This document shows, in pieces, positions 43,917 through 52,567 of a stretch of 64,000 bases of DNA (position 1 is its first letter; the number at the start of each line of letters is the position of its first letter). Made by a program: the position numbers and the translations under genes. Origin of the DNA: Microbacterium sp. CGR2 (GTDB lineage: Bacteria; Actinomycetota; Actinomycetes; Actinomycetales; Microbacteriaceae); contig NZ_RBHX01000002.1 in NCBI RefSeq assembly GCF_003626735.1, positions 62,001-126,000 on the forward strand, written 5' to 3'. Under the pieces are notes generated by a model. That model saw only the letters and a list, made by a program, of their open reading frames with translations, did no database searches and was not told the origin of the DNA.

Positions 43917-45365
43917 CTAGGAGACGTATCCCAGGTGCATCGCGCGGCTCGCATCGGTGATGCTGCTCGACAGCGAGGGGTACGCCGCGAAGACCCGGGA
44001 AACCTGGTCGACCGTCAGCCGCCGTTCCACGGCCACCGCGATGGGATAGATCAGCTCTGACGCCTTCGGCGCGACGATCACGCCGCCGATCACTGTTCCC
44101 GAGCCCTTGCGGGCGATGATCTTCACGAAGCCGTCTTTGATGCCCATCATCTTCGCGCGCGGGTTGGCCGCCAGCGGCAGCTTGTACACGAGACCATCGG
44201 CGACGCCGTCTTCCGCATCCTTCTCCGAGTAGCCGACCGTGGCGATCTCGGGGGCGGTGAAGATGTTCGAGGTGATCTTGATGAGCTCGAGCGGGATCAC
44301 GATGTCGCCCAGCGCGTGGAACACGGCTGTGCGCCCCTGCATGGAGGCGACGGACGCGAGGGGGAAGAAGTTCGTGCAGTCGCCGACGGCGTACACGTTG
44401 GGGACCGAGGTGCGCGCGACCTTGTTCACGCGCACGTGTCCGGAGTCGTTCAGCTCGACGCCGGCTTCCTCGAGACCGATCCCCGCCGTGTTCGGCACGG
44501 AGCCGACCGCCATCAGGCAGTGGCTGCCGTCGACCGTGCTGCCGTCTGACAGCGTCACCGTCACGCCGTTCTTGGTGACCTCGACCTTGTCGGCCCGCGA
44601 CTTCGAGAGCACGGTCATCCCGCCGCGCTTGAAGACCTTCTCCACGACCCTCGCCGCATCCGCGTCTTCGCCCGGCAGAACCTGCTCGCGACTGGAGATC
44701 AGCGTGACCTTGGCACCGAGGTTCATGTAGGCGGACGCGAACTCGGCTCCCGTCACGCCGGAGCCCACGACGATGAGGTGCTCGGGCAGCGCCTTCATGT
44801 CGTACAGCTGCGTCCACGTGAGGATGCGCTTGCCGTCGGGCTTGGCCGAGTCGAGCTCACGAGGTGACGCGCCGACGGCGACGACGATCGTGTCGGCCTC
44901 CACGCGGTCGAAGTCGGTGCCGCCCTGCCCGGTGGACACCACGATCGCCGTGGGGCCCTCCAGACGGCCGTGGCCGGAGAGGATGCGCACGCCGGCCTCG
45001 AGAAGCGTGGCGCGCATGTCTTCGGACTGCTGGCCGGCGAGGGCGACGAGACGCTTGTTGACGGCGGCGAGGTTGATTGCGATCTCGGGCTTGAGGGGCT
45101 TGCCGTTCTCGCCCTTCGCATAGAAGTTGACGCCGAGGTCGCTCGCCTCGGAGATGGCGACGGCGGCATCGGCCGTCGCGATCAGACTCTTTGACGGCAC
45201 GACGTCGGTCAGGACGGCCGAGCCGCCGACTCCCACCCGCTCGACCAGTGTGACTTCAGCGCCGAGTTGAGCGGCCGCGAGGGCCGCCTCATAGCCGCCG
45301 GGGCCGCCGCCGAGGACGGCGACGCGCTGAGTGCGCTCGAAAGGGGTGGAAGAGGTTGAAGACAT
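43917..45365 (-). CDS. lpdA: NAD(P)H dehydrogenase (quinone-type) LpdA, flavoprotein disulfide-reductase fold
   Basis: 482 aa from ATG 45365. RVAVLGGGPGGYEAALAAAQ is the FAD motif; IVVGSGVTGAEFASAYMNLG the NAD motif; NVYAVGDCTN the second FAD motif. The segment that holds the redox CxxxxC in lipoamide dehydrogenases reads VGGSAVLTDVVPSKSL here, with no cysteine, so disulfide chemistry is impossible. Mycobacterial LpdA (Rv3303c) is similarly altered and reduces quinones. The same activity is likely here. Divergent from the purine phosphorylase gene, 57 bp apart. Confidence 0.88.
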   Translation of the reverse strand: MSSTSSTPFERTQRVAVLGGGPGGYEAALAAAQLGAEVTLVERVGVGGSAVLTDVVPSKSLIATADAAVAISEASDLGVNFYAKGENGKPLKPEIAINLAAVNKRLVALAGQQSEDMRATLLEAGVRILSGHGRLEGPTAIVVSTGQGGTDFDRVEADTIVVAVGASPRELDSAKPDGKRILTWTQLYDMKALPEHLIVVGSGVTGAEFASAYMNLGAKVTLISSREQVLPGEDADAARVVEKVFKRGGMTVLSKSRADKVEVTKNGVTVTLSDGSTVDGSHCLMAVGSVPNTAGIGLEEAGVELNDSGHVRVNKVARTSVPNVYAVGDCTNFFPLASVASMQGRTAVFHALGDIVIPLELIKITSNIFTAPEIATVGYSEKDAEDGVADGLVYKLPLAANPRAKMMGIKDGFVKIIARKGSGTVIGGVIVAPKASELIYPIAVAVERRLTVDQVSRVFAAYPSLSSSITDASRAMHLGYVS

Positions 45366-45422
45366 GCAAGCCATTCTTCCGCAATCCTGGCTCCGGAGCT
45401 TTCACCTTCCTAGAGTGGATCC

Positions 45423-46256
45423 ATGCCCGAATCGCTCAGCAACCCTCTCGACGACCCGACCGCGAACCCGTTCGAGGTCGCCACCCAGGCCGCGGCCGAC
45501 ATCGCGCGCCTCACCGGGGTCGAGAAGCACGACATCGCCCTCACTCTCGGCAGCGGCTGGGGCAAGGCTGCCGACATCATCGGCGAGACGGTCGCGACCG
45601 TGCCCGCGACCGAGGTGACCGGATTCTCGAAGCCGGCACTCGAGGGGCACGTCGGCACGCTCCGCAGCATCCGCACGCCCGGCGGCAAGAACGTGCTCGT
45701 CATCGGCGCACGCACCCACTACTACGAGGATCACGGCGTGCGCCGTGTCGTGCACAGCGTCCGCACCGCCGCCGCGACCGGGGCCGAGATCATGGTCCTC
45801 ACCAACGGTGCCGGTGGCATCCGAGAAACGTGGAAGCCCGGCCAGCCCGTGCTGATCAGCGACCACATCAACCTCACGGCGGATTCGCCCCTCGAGGGCG
45901 CGACGTTCATCGACCTCACCGACCTCTACTCGAAGCGGCTGCGCGACGTCGCCCGCTCGATCGAACCGGATCTCGACGAGGGCGTCTACACCCAGTTCCG
46001 CGGTCCGCACTACGAGACTCCCGCGGAAGTCCAGATGGCGAAGCACATCGGCGGCCACATCGTCGGCATGTCGACCGCTCTGGAGGCGATCGCGGCGCGC
46101 GAAGCGGGCATGGAGATCCTCGGCTTCTCGCTCATCACGAACCTGGCGGCCGGAATCCAGCAGACGCCGCTCAGCCACGGCGAGGTCATCGAGGCGGGGC
46201 GCGAGGCGGAACCGGTGATCTCCGCGCTCCTGGCCCGAGTGGTCGAGGCGCTGTGA
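45423..46256 (+). CDS. Purine nucleoside phosphorylase (trimeric type)
   Basis: 277 aa. LTLGSGWGKAADII is the phosphate-binding loop, VIGARTHYYEDHG holds the phosphate-contacting histidine, and FRGPHYETPAEVQM and VGMSTALEAIAAREAGMEIL form the base and ribose site. It cleaves inosine and guanosine to base and ribose-1-phosphate. The following gene, a phosphohexo/pentomutase overlapping it (GTGA), would turn ribose-1-phosphate into ribose-5-phosphate or act on hexoses. Confidence 0.94.
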   Translation: MPESLSNPLDDPTANPFEVATQAAADIARLTGVEKHDIALTLGSGWGKAADIIGETVATVPATEVTGFSKPALEGHVGTLRSIRTPGGKNVLVIGARTHYYEDHGVRRVVHSVRTAAATGAEIMVLTNGAGGIRETWKPGQPVLISDHINLTADSPLEGATFIDLTDLYSKRLRDVARSIEPDLDEGVYTQFRGPHYETPAEVQMAKHIGGHIVGMSTALEAIAAREAGMEILGFSLITNLAAGIQQTPLSHGEVIEAGREAEPVISALLARVVEAL

Positions 46257-47923
46257 ACGACGAGCGTCTCGCGCAGGCGCGCGCCTGGCTGCGACAGGAC
46301 CCGGACGCCCAGACCCGCGACGAGCTCGCCGGCGTGATCACGCGCGCTTCAGCGGGTGACGAGGCAGCGATCGCTGATCTCGACGATCGCTTCCGTGCAC
46401 GCCTCGCCTTCGGGACCGCCGGTCTGCGCGGCGAGCTGGGTGCCGGCAGCAACCGGATGAACCGGGTGCTCGTCGCGCAGGCCGCCGCAGGCTTCGCCGC
46501 GTATCTGCGGGGCAGGTCGCCGGGCACGACTCCCACGGTCGTCGTCGGGTACGACGGTCGCCGCAACTCACGTGTGTTCGCCGCGGACTCCGCCGAGCTC
46601 TTCGCCGGCGCAGGACTGCGCGCGATCCTGCTCCCCCGGCTTCTCCCCACCCCTGTTCTCGCCTTCGCCGTGCGCCACCTCGGCGCGGATGCCGGCGTCA
46701 TGGTGACCGCGAGCCACAACCCGCCCAACGACAACGGCTACAAGGTCTACCTCGGCGGGGCTGACCTCGGCTCGCAGATCGTGGCGCCGGCGGACGCCGA
46801 GATCGCCGCGCACATCCAGCGCGTCGCAGATGCCGGTGACGTGAGCATCCTTCCGCGTTCGACCGCCTACGAGACCGCAGGCGAAGAGGTGGTCGAGGCG
46901 TACATCGCGGCGACCGCCGCGGTGGCGCCGGCGCCCACCCACGCGCAGGACCTGCGCTGGGTGTACACGGCGATGCACGGCGTGGGTGGCGAGACGCTGT
47001 CCCGCATCCTCACCAGGGCCGGCTACCCGCAGCCGTCCGTCGTGGCAGAGCAGGCGGCGCCCGACCCCACGTTCCGCACCGTCTCCTTCCCCAACCCGGA
47101 GGAGCCCGGCGCGATGGACCTCGCGTTCGCGCTCGGCCGTAAGACCGAAGCCGACTTCATCCTGGCCAACGACCCGGATGCCGACCGCTTGGCGGTAGCC
47201 ATCCCCGACGCCTCGGCGCCGGGCGGCTGGCGCCGGCTGACCGGCAACGAGGTCGGGCTGCTGCTCGGCGCCCGAGCCGCGCGCGCCGCCGCGGGCACGC
47301 CCGGCGCATCCCTGGCATGCTCTCTGGTCTCCTCGCCCGGGCTCGCCGCCGTGGCCGCGCATCACGGGCTGGATTTCCACGAGACGCTGACCGGGTTCAA
47401 GTGGATCTCTCGGGCACCCGGGATCGTCTTCGGCTTCGAGGAAGCGCTCGGCTACCTCGTCAACCCGGAGACGGTTCGCGACAAGGACGGGATCTCCGCC
47501 GCCGTCGCCGTCCTCGGTCTCGCGGCAGAGGCTCGCGACCGCGGGGCCACGCTGGGTGACCTGCTGCAGGAGTTGGGCGACACCTACGGTCATTTCGCCA
47601 GTGGCCAGGTGTCCGTGCGGGTCGACGACCTCGCCGTCATCGGCAGCGTGATGCTGGCACTGCGCACCCTGCCGCCCGCACAGATCGCCGGACGCTCCAT
47701 CGCGGCCTCGGACGACCTGTTGCAGGCGCCCCCCGGCCAGCCCTCGGGCGATGTCCTGCGCTACCGGCTCACCGACGGATCGCGGGTGATCGTCCGTCCG
47801 AGCGGAACGGAGCCGAAGCTGAAGGTCTACATCGACGCACGAGCAGAATCCGCCGAGCGGGCCCGAGCAGCCGTGGCGGAGCTCGAGTCGGGCGTGCGCA
47901 CGCTGCTGGACGAGCGTTCCTGA
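46253..47923 (+). CDS. Phospho-sugar mutase (phosphoglucomutase/phosphomannomutase family)
   Basis: 556 aa from GTG 46253, overlapping the upstream stop. FGTAGLRGELGAGSNRMN opens the alpha-D-phosphohexomutase fold; VMVTASHNPPNDNGYKVYL holds the phosphoserine; LANDPDADRLAVA the metal loop; RPSGTEPKLKVYIDA the phosphate-binding C-terminus. The long form is like PgcA/PGM2, which also acts on deoxyribose- and ribose-1-phosphate. Coupling to the nucleoside phosphorylase favours phosphopentomutase activity. Confidence 0.92.
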   Translation: MNDERLAQARAWLRQDPDAQTRDELAGVITRASAGDEAAIADLDDRFRARLAFGTAGLRGELGAGSNRMNRVLVAQAAAGFAAYLRGRSPGTTPTVVVGYDGRRNSRVFAADSAELFAGAGLRAILLPRLLPTPVLAFAVRHLGADAGVMVTASHNPPNDNGYKVYLGGADLGSQIVAPADAEIAAHIQRVADAGDVSILPRSTAYETAGEEVVEAYIAATAAVAPAPTHAQDLRWVYTAMHGVGGETLSRILTRAGYPQPSVVAEQAAPDPTFRTVSFPNPEEPGAMDLAFALGRKTEADFILANDPDADRLAVAIPDASAPGGWRRLTGNEVGLLLGARAARAAAGTPGASLACSLVSSPGLAAVAAHHGLDFHETLTGFKWISRAPGIVFGFEEALGYLVNPETVRDKDGISAAVAVLGLAAEARDRGATLGDLLQELGDTYGHFASGQVSVRVDDLAVIGSVMLALRTLPPAQIAGRSIAASDDLLQAPPGQPSGDVLRYRLTDGSRVIVRPSGTEPKLKVYIDARAESAERARAAVAELESGVRTLLDERS

Positions 47924-47925
47924 CC

Positions 47926-48189
47926 ATGCCCACCCGACGCGTCGTGGTCAGCGCGCACAACGGGGTGCACGCCCGGCCCGTCGCGGAGCTCGTCCGTCTC
48001 GCACACGCGCACCCCGGCAGAGTCACCCTCCGCACCGCAGACGGGACGACGGTCGACCTCCGCAGTGTGCTGGCCGTCATGGACCTCGCGATCGCCCCGG
48101 GGGATGCCGTCGTGCTGGAAGCGGAGGGGAGCAGCACCGCTGACGCGGTCCTCGATCAGCTCGCCGAGGTCCTCGCCCCTCGCCCCTGA
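47926..48189 (+). CDS. HPr-like phosphocarrier (second copy)
   Basis: 87 aa. RVVVSAHNGVHARPVAELVR (5..24) has the phosphorylatable His15 with the required Arg17; LRSVLAVMDLAIAPGDAVVL holds the serine region and the following strand. It starts 2 bases after the mutase gene, so it belongs to that operon, and it is convergent with mtlR. It is distinct from the main HPr at 50604. It may be a regulatory or dedicated phosphocarrier (Crh or DhaM-like role). Confidence 0.85.
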   Translation: MPTRRVVVSAHNGVHARPVAELVRLAHAHPGRVTLRTADGTTVDLRSVLAVMDLAIAPGDAVVLEAEGSSTADAVLDQLAEVLAPRP

Positions 48190-48198
48190 CCCGCGCCG

Positions 48199-50121
48199 TC
48201 AGCCGTCGATCACGGCGACGAGCTCGTCGAGGAACGCCTCGAACGTGGTGCCGCGCCGGACGATCCGCTGCACGCTCTCGCGCTCGCTGAACACTTCGAC
48301 GAGCTGCTCGAAGACCGTCTGGAACGCGGCGCGATCGCTCTCGCTGAAGGCGGCGAGCGCGACCACCTGCACGCGCCCGTCGCCCCACGCAGCCGACCCG
48401 TCCGCCACTCCGATGGCGATGGCGGTGCGTGTCGCGGTCATCTGCAGGGCGTGCGGGACGGCGAGGGCGTCGGTGAACGCCGTCGACGACATCTGTTCGC
48501 GCAGGATCGTGTTCTCGATGTAGTCCTCGCCGATGAGCCCGGCCCCGACGAGAAGTCCGCCGAGCCGCCGGATGATCGCCTCCTCCCCCTCGTCCGGGAG
48601 CGGATGGACGTAGGCGTCTGCGTGGAAGTAGCGAGCGAGTTCGGCGCGGAGCCGGGTGAGTCGGCGACCTCGGCGCACCCGGGCGGCCGCCTGCTGGATC
48701 CGGTCCACATCGGCGTCGGTGAGGAACGGCTGGATCCGTACGAAGCGGTCCCCCGCGGAGCCGGGTTCGATGGTGCTCAGCACGAGGTCGGTGTCGAAGG
48801 ACGCCCAGTCGGGGTCAACGTTGGTGACGACACTCGTGACCTCGATCGCCGATCCGAGCGACCTGTCCACACTCGACCGCAGCAGTTCGTTGAGTTCGTG
48901 ATACCCCGGGCACACGATCGTGGCGGTGAGGATGGAGCCGGCTTTCCTGCTCCGCTCGAGGCGTCCGCCCACGTGCATGGCGATATAGGCGATCTCGTCG
49001 TCGTGGATGGGCGTGCCGAGACGGTCGTGCAGTCCGCTCGCGATCGACACGGCGACCTCGAAGATCATGGGGTACGACGTCTTGAGCGAGCGAGTGAGCG
49101 GGTTGCGGGCGAGTCCGCTCTCCTCAGCGCGGCGCAGCAGGTTCTGCACGTGCAGGGCGAGGCGGAGGATGAATGTCTCGTCGACGAGATCCACCTGGTA
49201 GTCCTCTGCTGCTCTGGTGATCTCCGCACGCACGGCGGCCTCGACGGTCGGCTCGACACCGCTGCGTGCGACCTCTCGTGTGGCATCCTCACCGGGAGCG
49301 ACGATGCGGGTGAGGACCAGGGAGGCGAGGTGGCCGCTGTCGCCCTCGCCGAGCACCACGTCGAAGTGCTCGGCGGCGAGACCCGCGATGACCGCCCCCA
49401 CTCGGGGTATCTCCGCTCGCGCGCCGGTCGGCGGGGCCTCCAGGGAGTAACCGGCCGCGACGCGTTCTGCCGCGATCGCGACGTGCAGCAGAACATCGGC
49501 GATCGCGAGTTCGTTGACGTAGTAGCCGAGCTCGCCCAGTTCCCGCACCAACGCGGACTTGAACGGTCCGACCGCCTGGGCCGAGACGGCGGCGCCGGAC
49601 AGGGCGCGACGGAAGGTCTCCGGATGGAACGAGGCGTCATTCATCTCGTCGTGCGCGAGTCTCGAGAGCAGACGGCGCTGGGCGGACTCGTTTCCGCGCA
49701 GGCGCACGTTCTCCCGGTCGCGTTCCAAGGTGAGGTCGGTGCCGTCGAGGAGTCCGCGCACACGCACCAGGTCCGCCTCGAGTGTCGCCTCGCTGACGTG
49801 AAGCTCGTCGGCGGTGTCGAAGACGTCGATGCCGGCCGGCACGTCCAGCAGCGTCCGCACCAGAGCATGCAGGCGGTCGCGGGGTGCGGACTCCCGCGTC
49901 TGTCGTACGCGGATGGCTCCGCGGGCTCCCGGTCCTGCGCGGTAACCGGCGGGACCCGATTCGATCACTCCGGCGTCCGGCGTCCGCGCATTCAATGCCG
50001 CCACGTACGAGCGGATGCTGCGCGGGGTGACTCCGAGGAGATCAGCCAGACTCGCGGCGGTCGCCCAGCCTTCCTGGCGCAGCAGGGCGGCGAGCAGGAG
50101 GTCTTGGCGCTGACGCGACAT
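48199..50121 (-). CDS. mtlR: MtlR-type transcriptional activator with PRD and PTS domains
   Basis: 640 aa from ATG 50121 (GGAGGGATC upstream). Order: helix-turn-helix (WATAASLADLLGVTPRSIRS), a second HTH region (VFDTADELHVSEATLEADLV), PRD1 and PRD2 (about 170..390; YVNELAIADVLLHVAIAAER, then PIHDDEIAYIAMHVGGRLER), an EIIB-like part with ATIVCPGYHELNELL and a C-terminal EIIA domain with DALAVPHALQM. Phosphorylation on the PRD and PTS domains would tie activity to mannitol transport and general PTS state. Divergent from the mannitol operon. Confidence 0.9.
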   Translation of the reverse strand: MSRQRQDLLLAALLRQEGWATAASLADLLGVTPRSIRSYVAALNARTPDAGVIESGPAGYRAGPGARGAIRVRQTRESAPRDRLHALVRTLLDVPAGIDVFDTADELHVSEATLEADLVRVRGLLDGTDLTLERDRENVRLRGNESAQRRLLSRLAHDEMNDASFHPETFRRALSGAAVSAQAVGPFKSALVRELGELGYYVNELAIADVLLHVAIAAERVAAGYSLEAPPTGARAEIPRVGAVIAGLAAEHFDVVLGEGDSGHLASLVLTRIVAPGEDATREVARSGVEPTVEAAVRAEITRAAEDYQVDLVDETFILRLALHVQNLLRRAEESGLARNPLTRSLKTSYPMIFEVAVSIASGLHDRLGTPIHDDEIAYIAMHVGGRLERSRKAGSILTATIVCPGYHELNELLRSSVDRSLGSAIEVTSVVTNVDPDWASFDTDLVLSTIEPGSAGDRFVRIQPFLTDADVDRIQQAAARVRRGRRLTRLRAELARYFHADAYVHPLPDEGEEAIIRRLGGLLVGAGLIGEDYIENTILREQMSSTAFTDALAVPHALQMTATRTAIAIGVADGSAAWGDGRVQVVALAAFSESDRAAFQTVFEQLVEVFSERESVQRIVRRGTTFEAFLDELVAVIDG

Positions 50122-50289
50122 GATCCCTCCGACTTCTCCCCATGCTGACTGCACTGTCGTGGCGTGACCTCCATGATGACAGCAAGCCGGATGCCGTGCT
50201 CCACGCGCGTCGTTCCGCGGGGGCGGAAAAGTCGCTGTTGGCGCGGGCCCCGTCGCGGTTTGCAGACTGTTCTCAGGAAGGCGGCATCG
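50122..50289. promoter_or_regulatory. mtlR / mannitol operon divergent promoter region
   Basis: 168 bp between divergent starts. TTCCGC-GGGG-GCGGAA (50213..50228) is the only clear inverted repeat, 62 bases upstream of the EIIB gene; it is a candidate activator site for MtlR. No convincing -10/-35 pair can be named. Confidence 0.35.
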
Positions 50290-50607
50290 ATGAAGATCCT
50301 TGTGGTGTGCGGCGCAGGTGCGTCCAGTACGTTCGTCGCCCTCCGGCTCCGGCGTGCGGCATCCGCGGCCGGGCTCGACTGGGAGACCGCAGCCGGCACG
50401 GAGAGCGCCGTGCGCGAGAACGTTTCCGACGTCATCCTCCTCGGCCCCCACCTCGCCGACCGGCTCGACAGCGTGCGCGGCGACATCTCGGTGCCGGTCG
50501 TGGTGCTTCCGGACGACGTCTTCGGCGACCGGGAAGGCACCCGAACACTCGCCCTCGTTCGCTCGATCCTCGCCGACGACGGCACCACCCTGAAAGGAAC
50601 ACCATGA
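50290..50607 (+). CDS. Stand-alone PTS EIIB (lactose/cellobiose fold)
   Basis: 105 aa from ATG 50290. MKILVVCGAGASSTFVALRL has the phosphorylated Cys8 in the P-loop typical of Lac/Cel-type EIIB. No EIIC of that family is near; the mannitol EIICB at 52564 has its own EIIB of mannitol type. It is the first gene of the mannitol operon. It could phosphorylate MtlR or serve a remote permease. Overlaps the next ATG. Confidence 0.85.
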   Translation: MKILVVCGAGASSTFVALRLRRAASAAGLDWETAAGTESAVRENVSDVILLGPHLADRLDSVRGDISVPVVVLPDDVFGDREGTRTLALVRSILADDGTTLKGTP

Positions 50608-50882
50608 CCGCGACACGCACTGTTCGAATCGGTTCATCGCACGGGCTGCACGCCCGGCCCGCCAAACTCTTCGCCCAGGCGGCCAAGGATTCCGGTCTCG
50701 CCGTCACCATCGCCAAGGATTCCGGCAAGCCCGTCAACGCGGCCAGCATCCTGGGGGTCATCTCCCTCGCCGTCGAGCACGGCGACTACGTCACCCTCAC
50801 CGCTGAGGGAGACGGCGCCGAGGATGTCCTGGACACGCTCACCGAGTTGCTGACCACCGACCACGACCAGGACTCGGCATGA
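50604..50882 (+). CDS. ptsH: HPr phosphocarrier
   Basis: 92 aa from ATG 50604 (GAAAGGAAC upstream). RIGSSHGLHARPAKLFAQAA holds the phosphorylated His16; KPVNAASILGVISLAVEHGD has the regulatory Ser region. Accepts phosphate from enzyme I encoded directly downstream (ATGA overlap) and passes it to EIIA proteins. Confidence 0.95.
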   Translation: MTATRTVRIGSSHGLHARPAKLFAQAAKDSGLAVTIAKDSGKPVNAASILGVISLAVEHGDYVTLTAEGDGAEDVLDTLTELLTTDHDQDSA

Positions 50883-52567
50883 CGAGCGAGCTCCGCGGAG
50901 TCGGCATCGGTCTCGGTGTCGCCCAGGGGCCGGTCGTCCGGATGACGGAGGCGATGCCCGCCCCCGAGAACACGCCGAGCGAAGCCGGGGCCGACGCCGA
51001 GCGAGCGCGCGTGCGTGACGCGGTCTCACGCGTCGCCAGGGAGCTGACGGCACGCGGTGAGACAGCAGGCGGCGCCGCGCAAGAGGTACTCGAAGCGCAG
51101 GCGATGATCGCCGAAGACCCGACGCTCCAGGACGAGGTCGACAGCCGGATCGACGCCGGCGCCACCGCGGAGTGGGCCGTGCATGACGCCTTCGCCGGAT
51201 TCCGCGCCACACTGGAGGCAGTCGGCGGCTATCTGGGCGAGCGTGCTGCCGATCTCGACGACATCGCTCAGCGCGTGCTCGCCGATCTGCGCGGGGTCGA
51301 CGCCCCGGGAATCCCCACCCCCGGGCATCCCTTCGTGCTCGTCGCACGCGATCTCGCGCCCGCCGACACCGCACTGCTCGACCTGGATCAGGTGCTCGCA
51401 CTGATCACCGTCGACGGCGGTCCCACGTCGCACACGGCGATCCTCGCGCGGGAGAAGGGCATCGTCGCTGTCGTCGGCGTCCCCGAGGCGGCGGCGCTCA
51501 CCACCGGCCAGACCGTGATCGTGGATGCCGCCGCCAGCGTCGTCACCACCGACCCGACCGACCACGACAAGGATCGTGCCGCCCAGCGTGCGGCGGCCCG
51601 CCAGTCGTCGGACTCCGCCCCCATGACCCCCGGCGCCCTCGCCGACGGCACCCCGGTGGCCCTCCTGGCGAATCTGGGCAAGCCCGGCGACGCCGCGGAT
51701 GCGGTGGCACGCGGAGCGGAAGGTGTCGGGCTCTTCCGCACCGAGTTCCTCTTCCTCTCCTCGGCGCAGGCCCCGACCGTCGCCCAGCAGCGAGAGTCCT
51801 ACCGGGAGCTCCTCGAGGCGTTCCCGGGCAAGAAGGTCGTCGTCCGCGTGCTGGATGCCGGTGCCGACAAGCCTCTCGCCTTCCTCAACGATGCGCACGA
51901 AGAGAATCCTGCTCTCGGTCTCCGCGGTCTCCGCGCCCTTCGCGCCAGCGAGGACATCCTCCGCGAACAGCTCACCGCTCTCGCCGAGGCTGACGCGTCG
52001 ACCGACTCCGACCTGTGGGTCATGGCCCCGATGGTGACGACCGTCGAGGAGACGGCGTACTTCACCACCCTCGCGCGCGAATACGGGTTGAAGACCGCCG
52101 GCGTCATGGTGGAGGTGCCCGCGATCGCATTGCTGGCCGACCGGGTGCTCCCGCACGCCGACTTCGCCTCCATCGGCACCAACGACCTCACCCAGTACAC
52201 GATGGCGGCCGACCGGATGCTCGGCTCCGTCGCCGGATTCCAGGATCCGTGGCATCCGGCAGTCCTCCGTCTCGTGCGCGAGGTCGCGGACGCGGGCGCC
52301 CGCCTGGGCAAACCGGTCGGCATCTGCGGCGAGGCCGCAGCGGATCCGCTGCTGGCCGTGGTCCTCGTCGGACTGGGCGCGACGAGCCTCTCGATGGCGC
52401 CGTCTGCTCTGGCCGACGTCCGCCGCACTCTCTCCGAACACACCCTCGACGACGCCGCGCGCCTCGCCGAGGCCGCTCTCGCCGCCGATGACGCGGCATC
52501 CGCCCGAAAGGCCGTGGCGACGCTCGCCGCGGAACCCTCCTCACACAAGAAAGAGACGACATCATGA
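50879..52567 (+). CDS. ptsI: PTS enzyme I
   Basis: 562 aa. TVDGGPTSHTAILAREKGIV carries the phosphorylated His; GAEGVGLFRTEFLFL, PLAFLNDAHEENPALGLRGL and FASIGTNDLTQYTMAADR are the PEP-binding stretches; GICGEAAADP the catalytic Cys. It transfers phosphate from PEP to HPr. It is placed inside the mannitol operon rather than with a general ptsHI locus. Confidence 0.97.
   Translation: MTSELRGVGIGLGVAQGPVVRMTEAMPAPENTPSEAGADAERARVRDAVSRVARELTARGETAGGAAQEVLEAQAMIAEDPTLQDEVDSRIDAGATAEWAVHDAFAGFRATLEAVGGYLGERAADLDDIAQRVLADLRGVDAPGIPTPGHPFVLVARDLAPADTALLDLDQVLALITVDGGPTSHTAILAREKGIVAVVGVPEAAALTTGQTVIVDAAASVVTTDPTDHDKDRAAQRAAARQSSDSAPMTPGALADGTPVALLANLGKPGDAADAVARGAEGVGLFRTEFLFLSSAQAPTVAQQRESYRELLEAFPGKKVVVRVLDAGADKPLAFLNDAHEENPALGLRGLRALRASEDILREQLTALAEADASTDSDLWVMAPMVTTVEETAYFTTLAREYGLKTAGVMVEVPAIALLADRVLPHADFASIGTNDLTQYTMAADRMLGSVAGFQDPWHPAVLRLVREVADAGARLGKPVGICGEAAADPLLAVVLVGLGATSLSMAPSALADVRRTLSEHTLDDAARLAEAALAADDAASARKAVATLAAEPSSHKKETTS

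Noticed and set aside
45356..46252. Open frame running into the phospho-sugar mutase from upstream
   Set aside because: It lies over purine nucleoside phosphorylase in another frame; the mutase N-terminus begins at GTG 46253.
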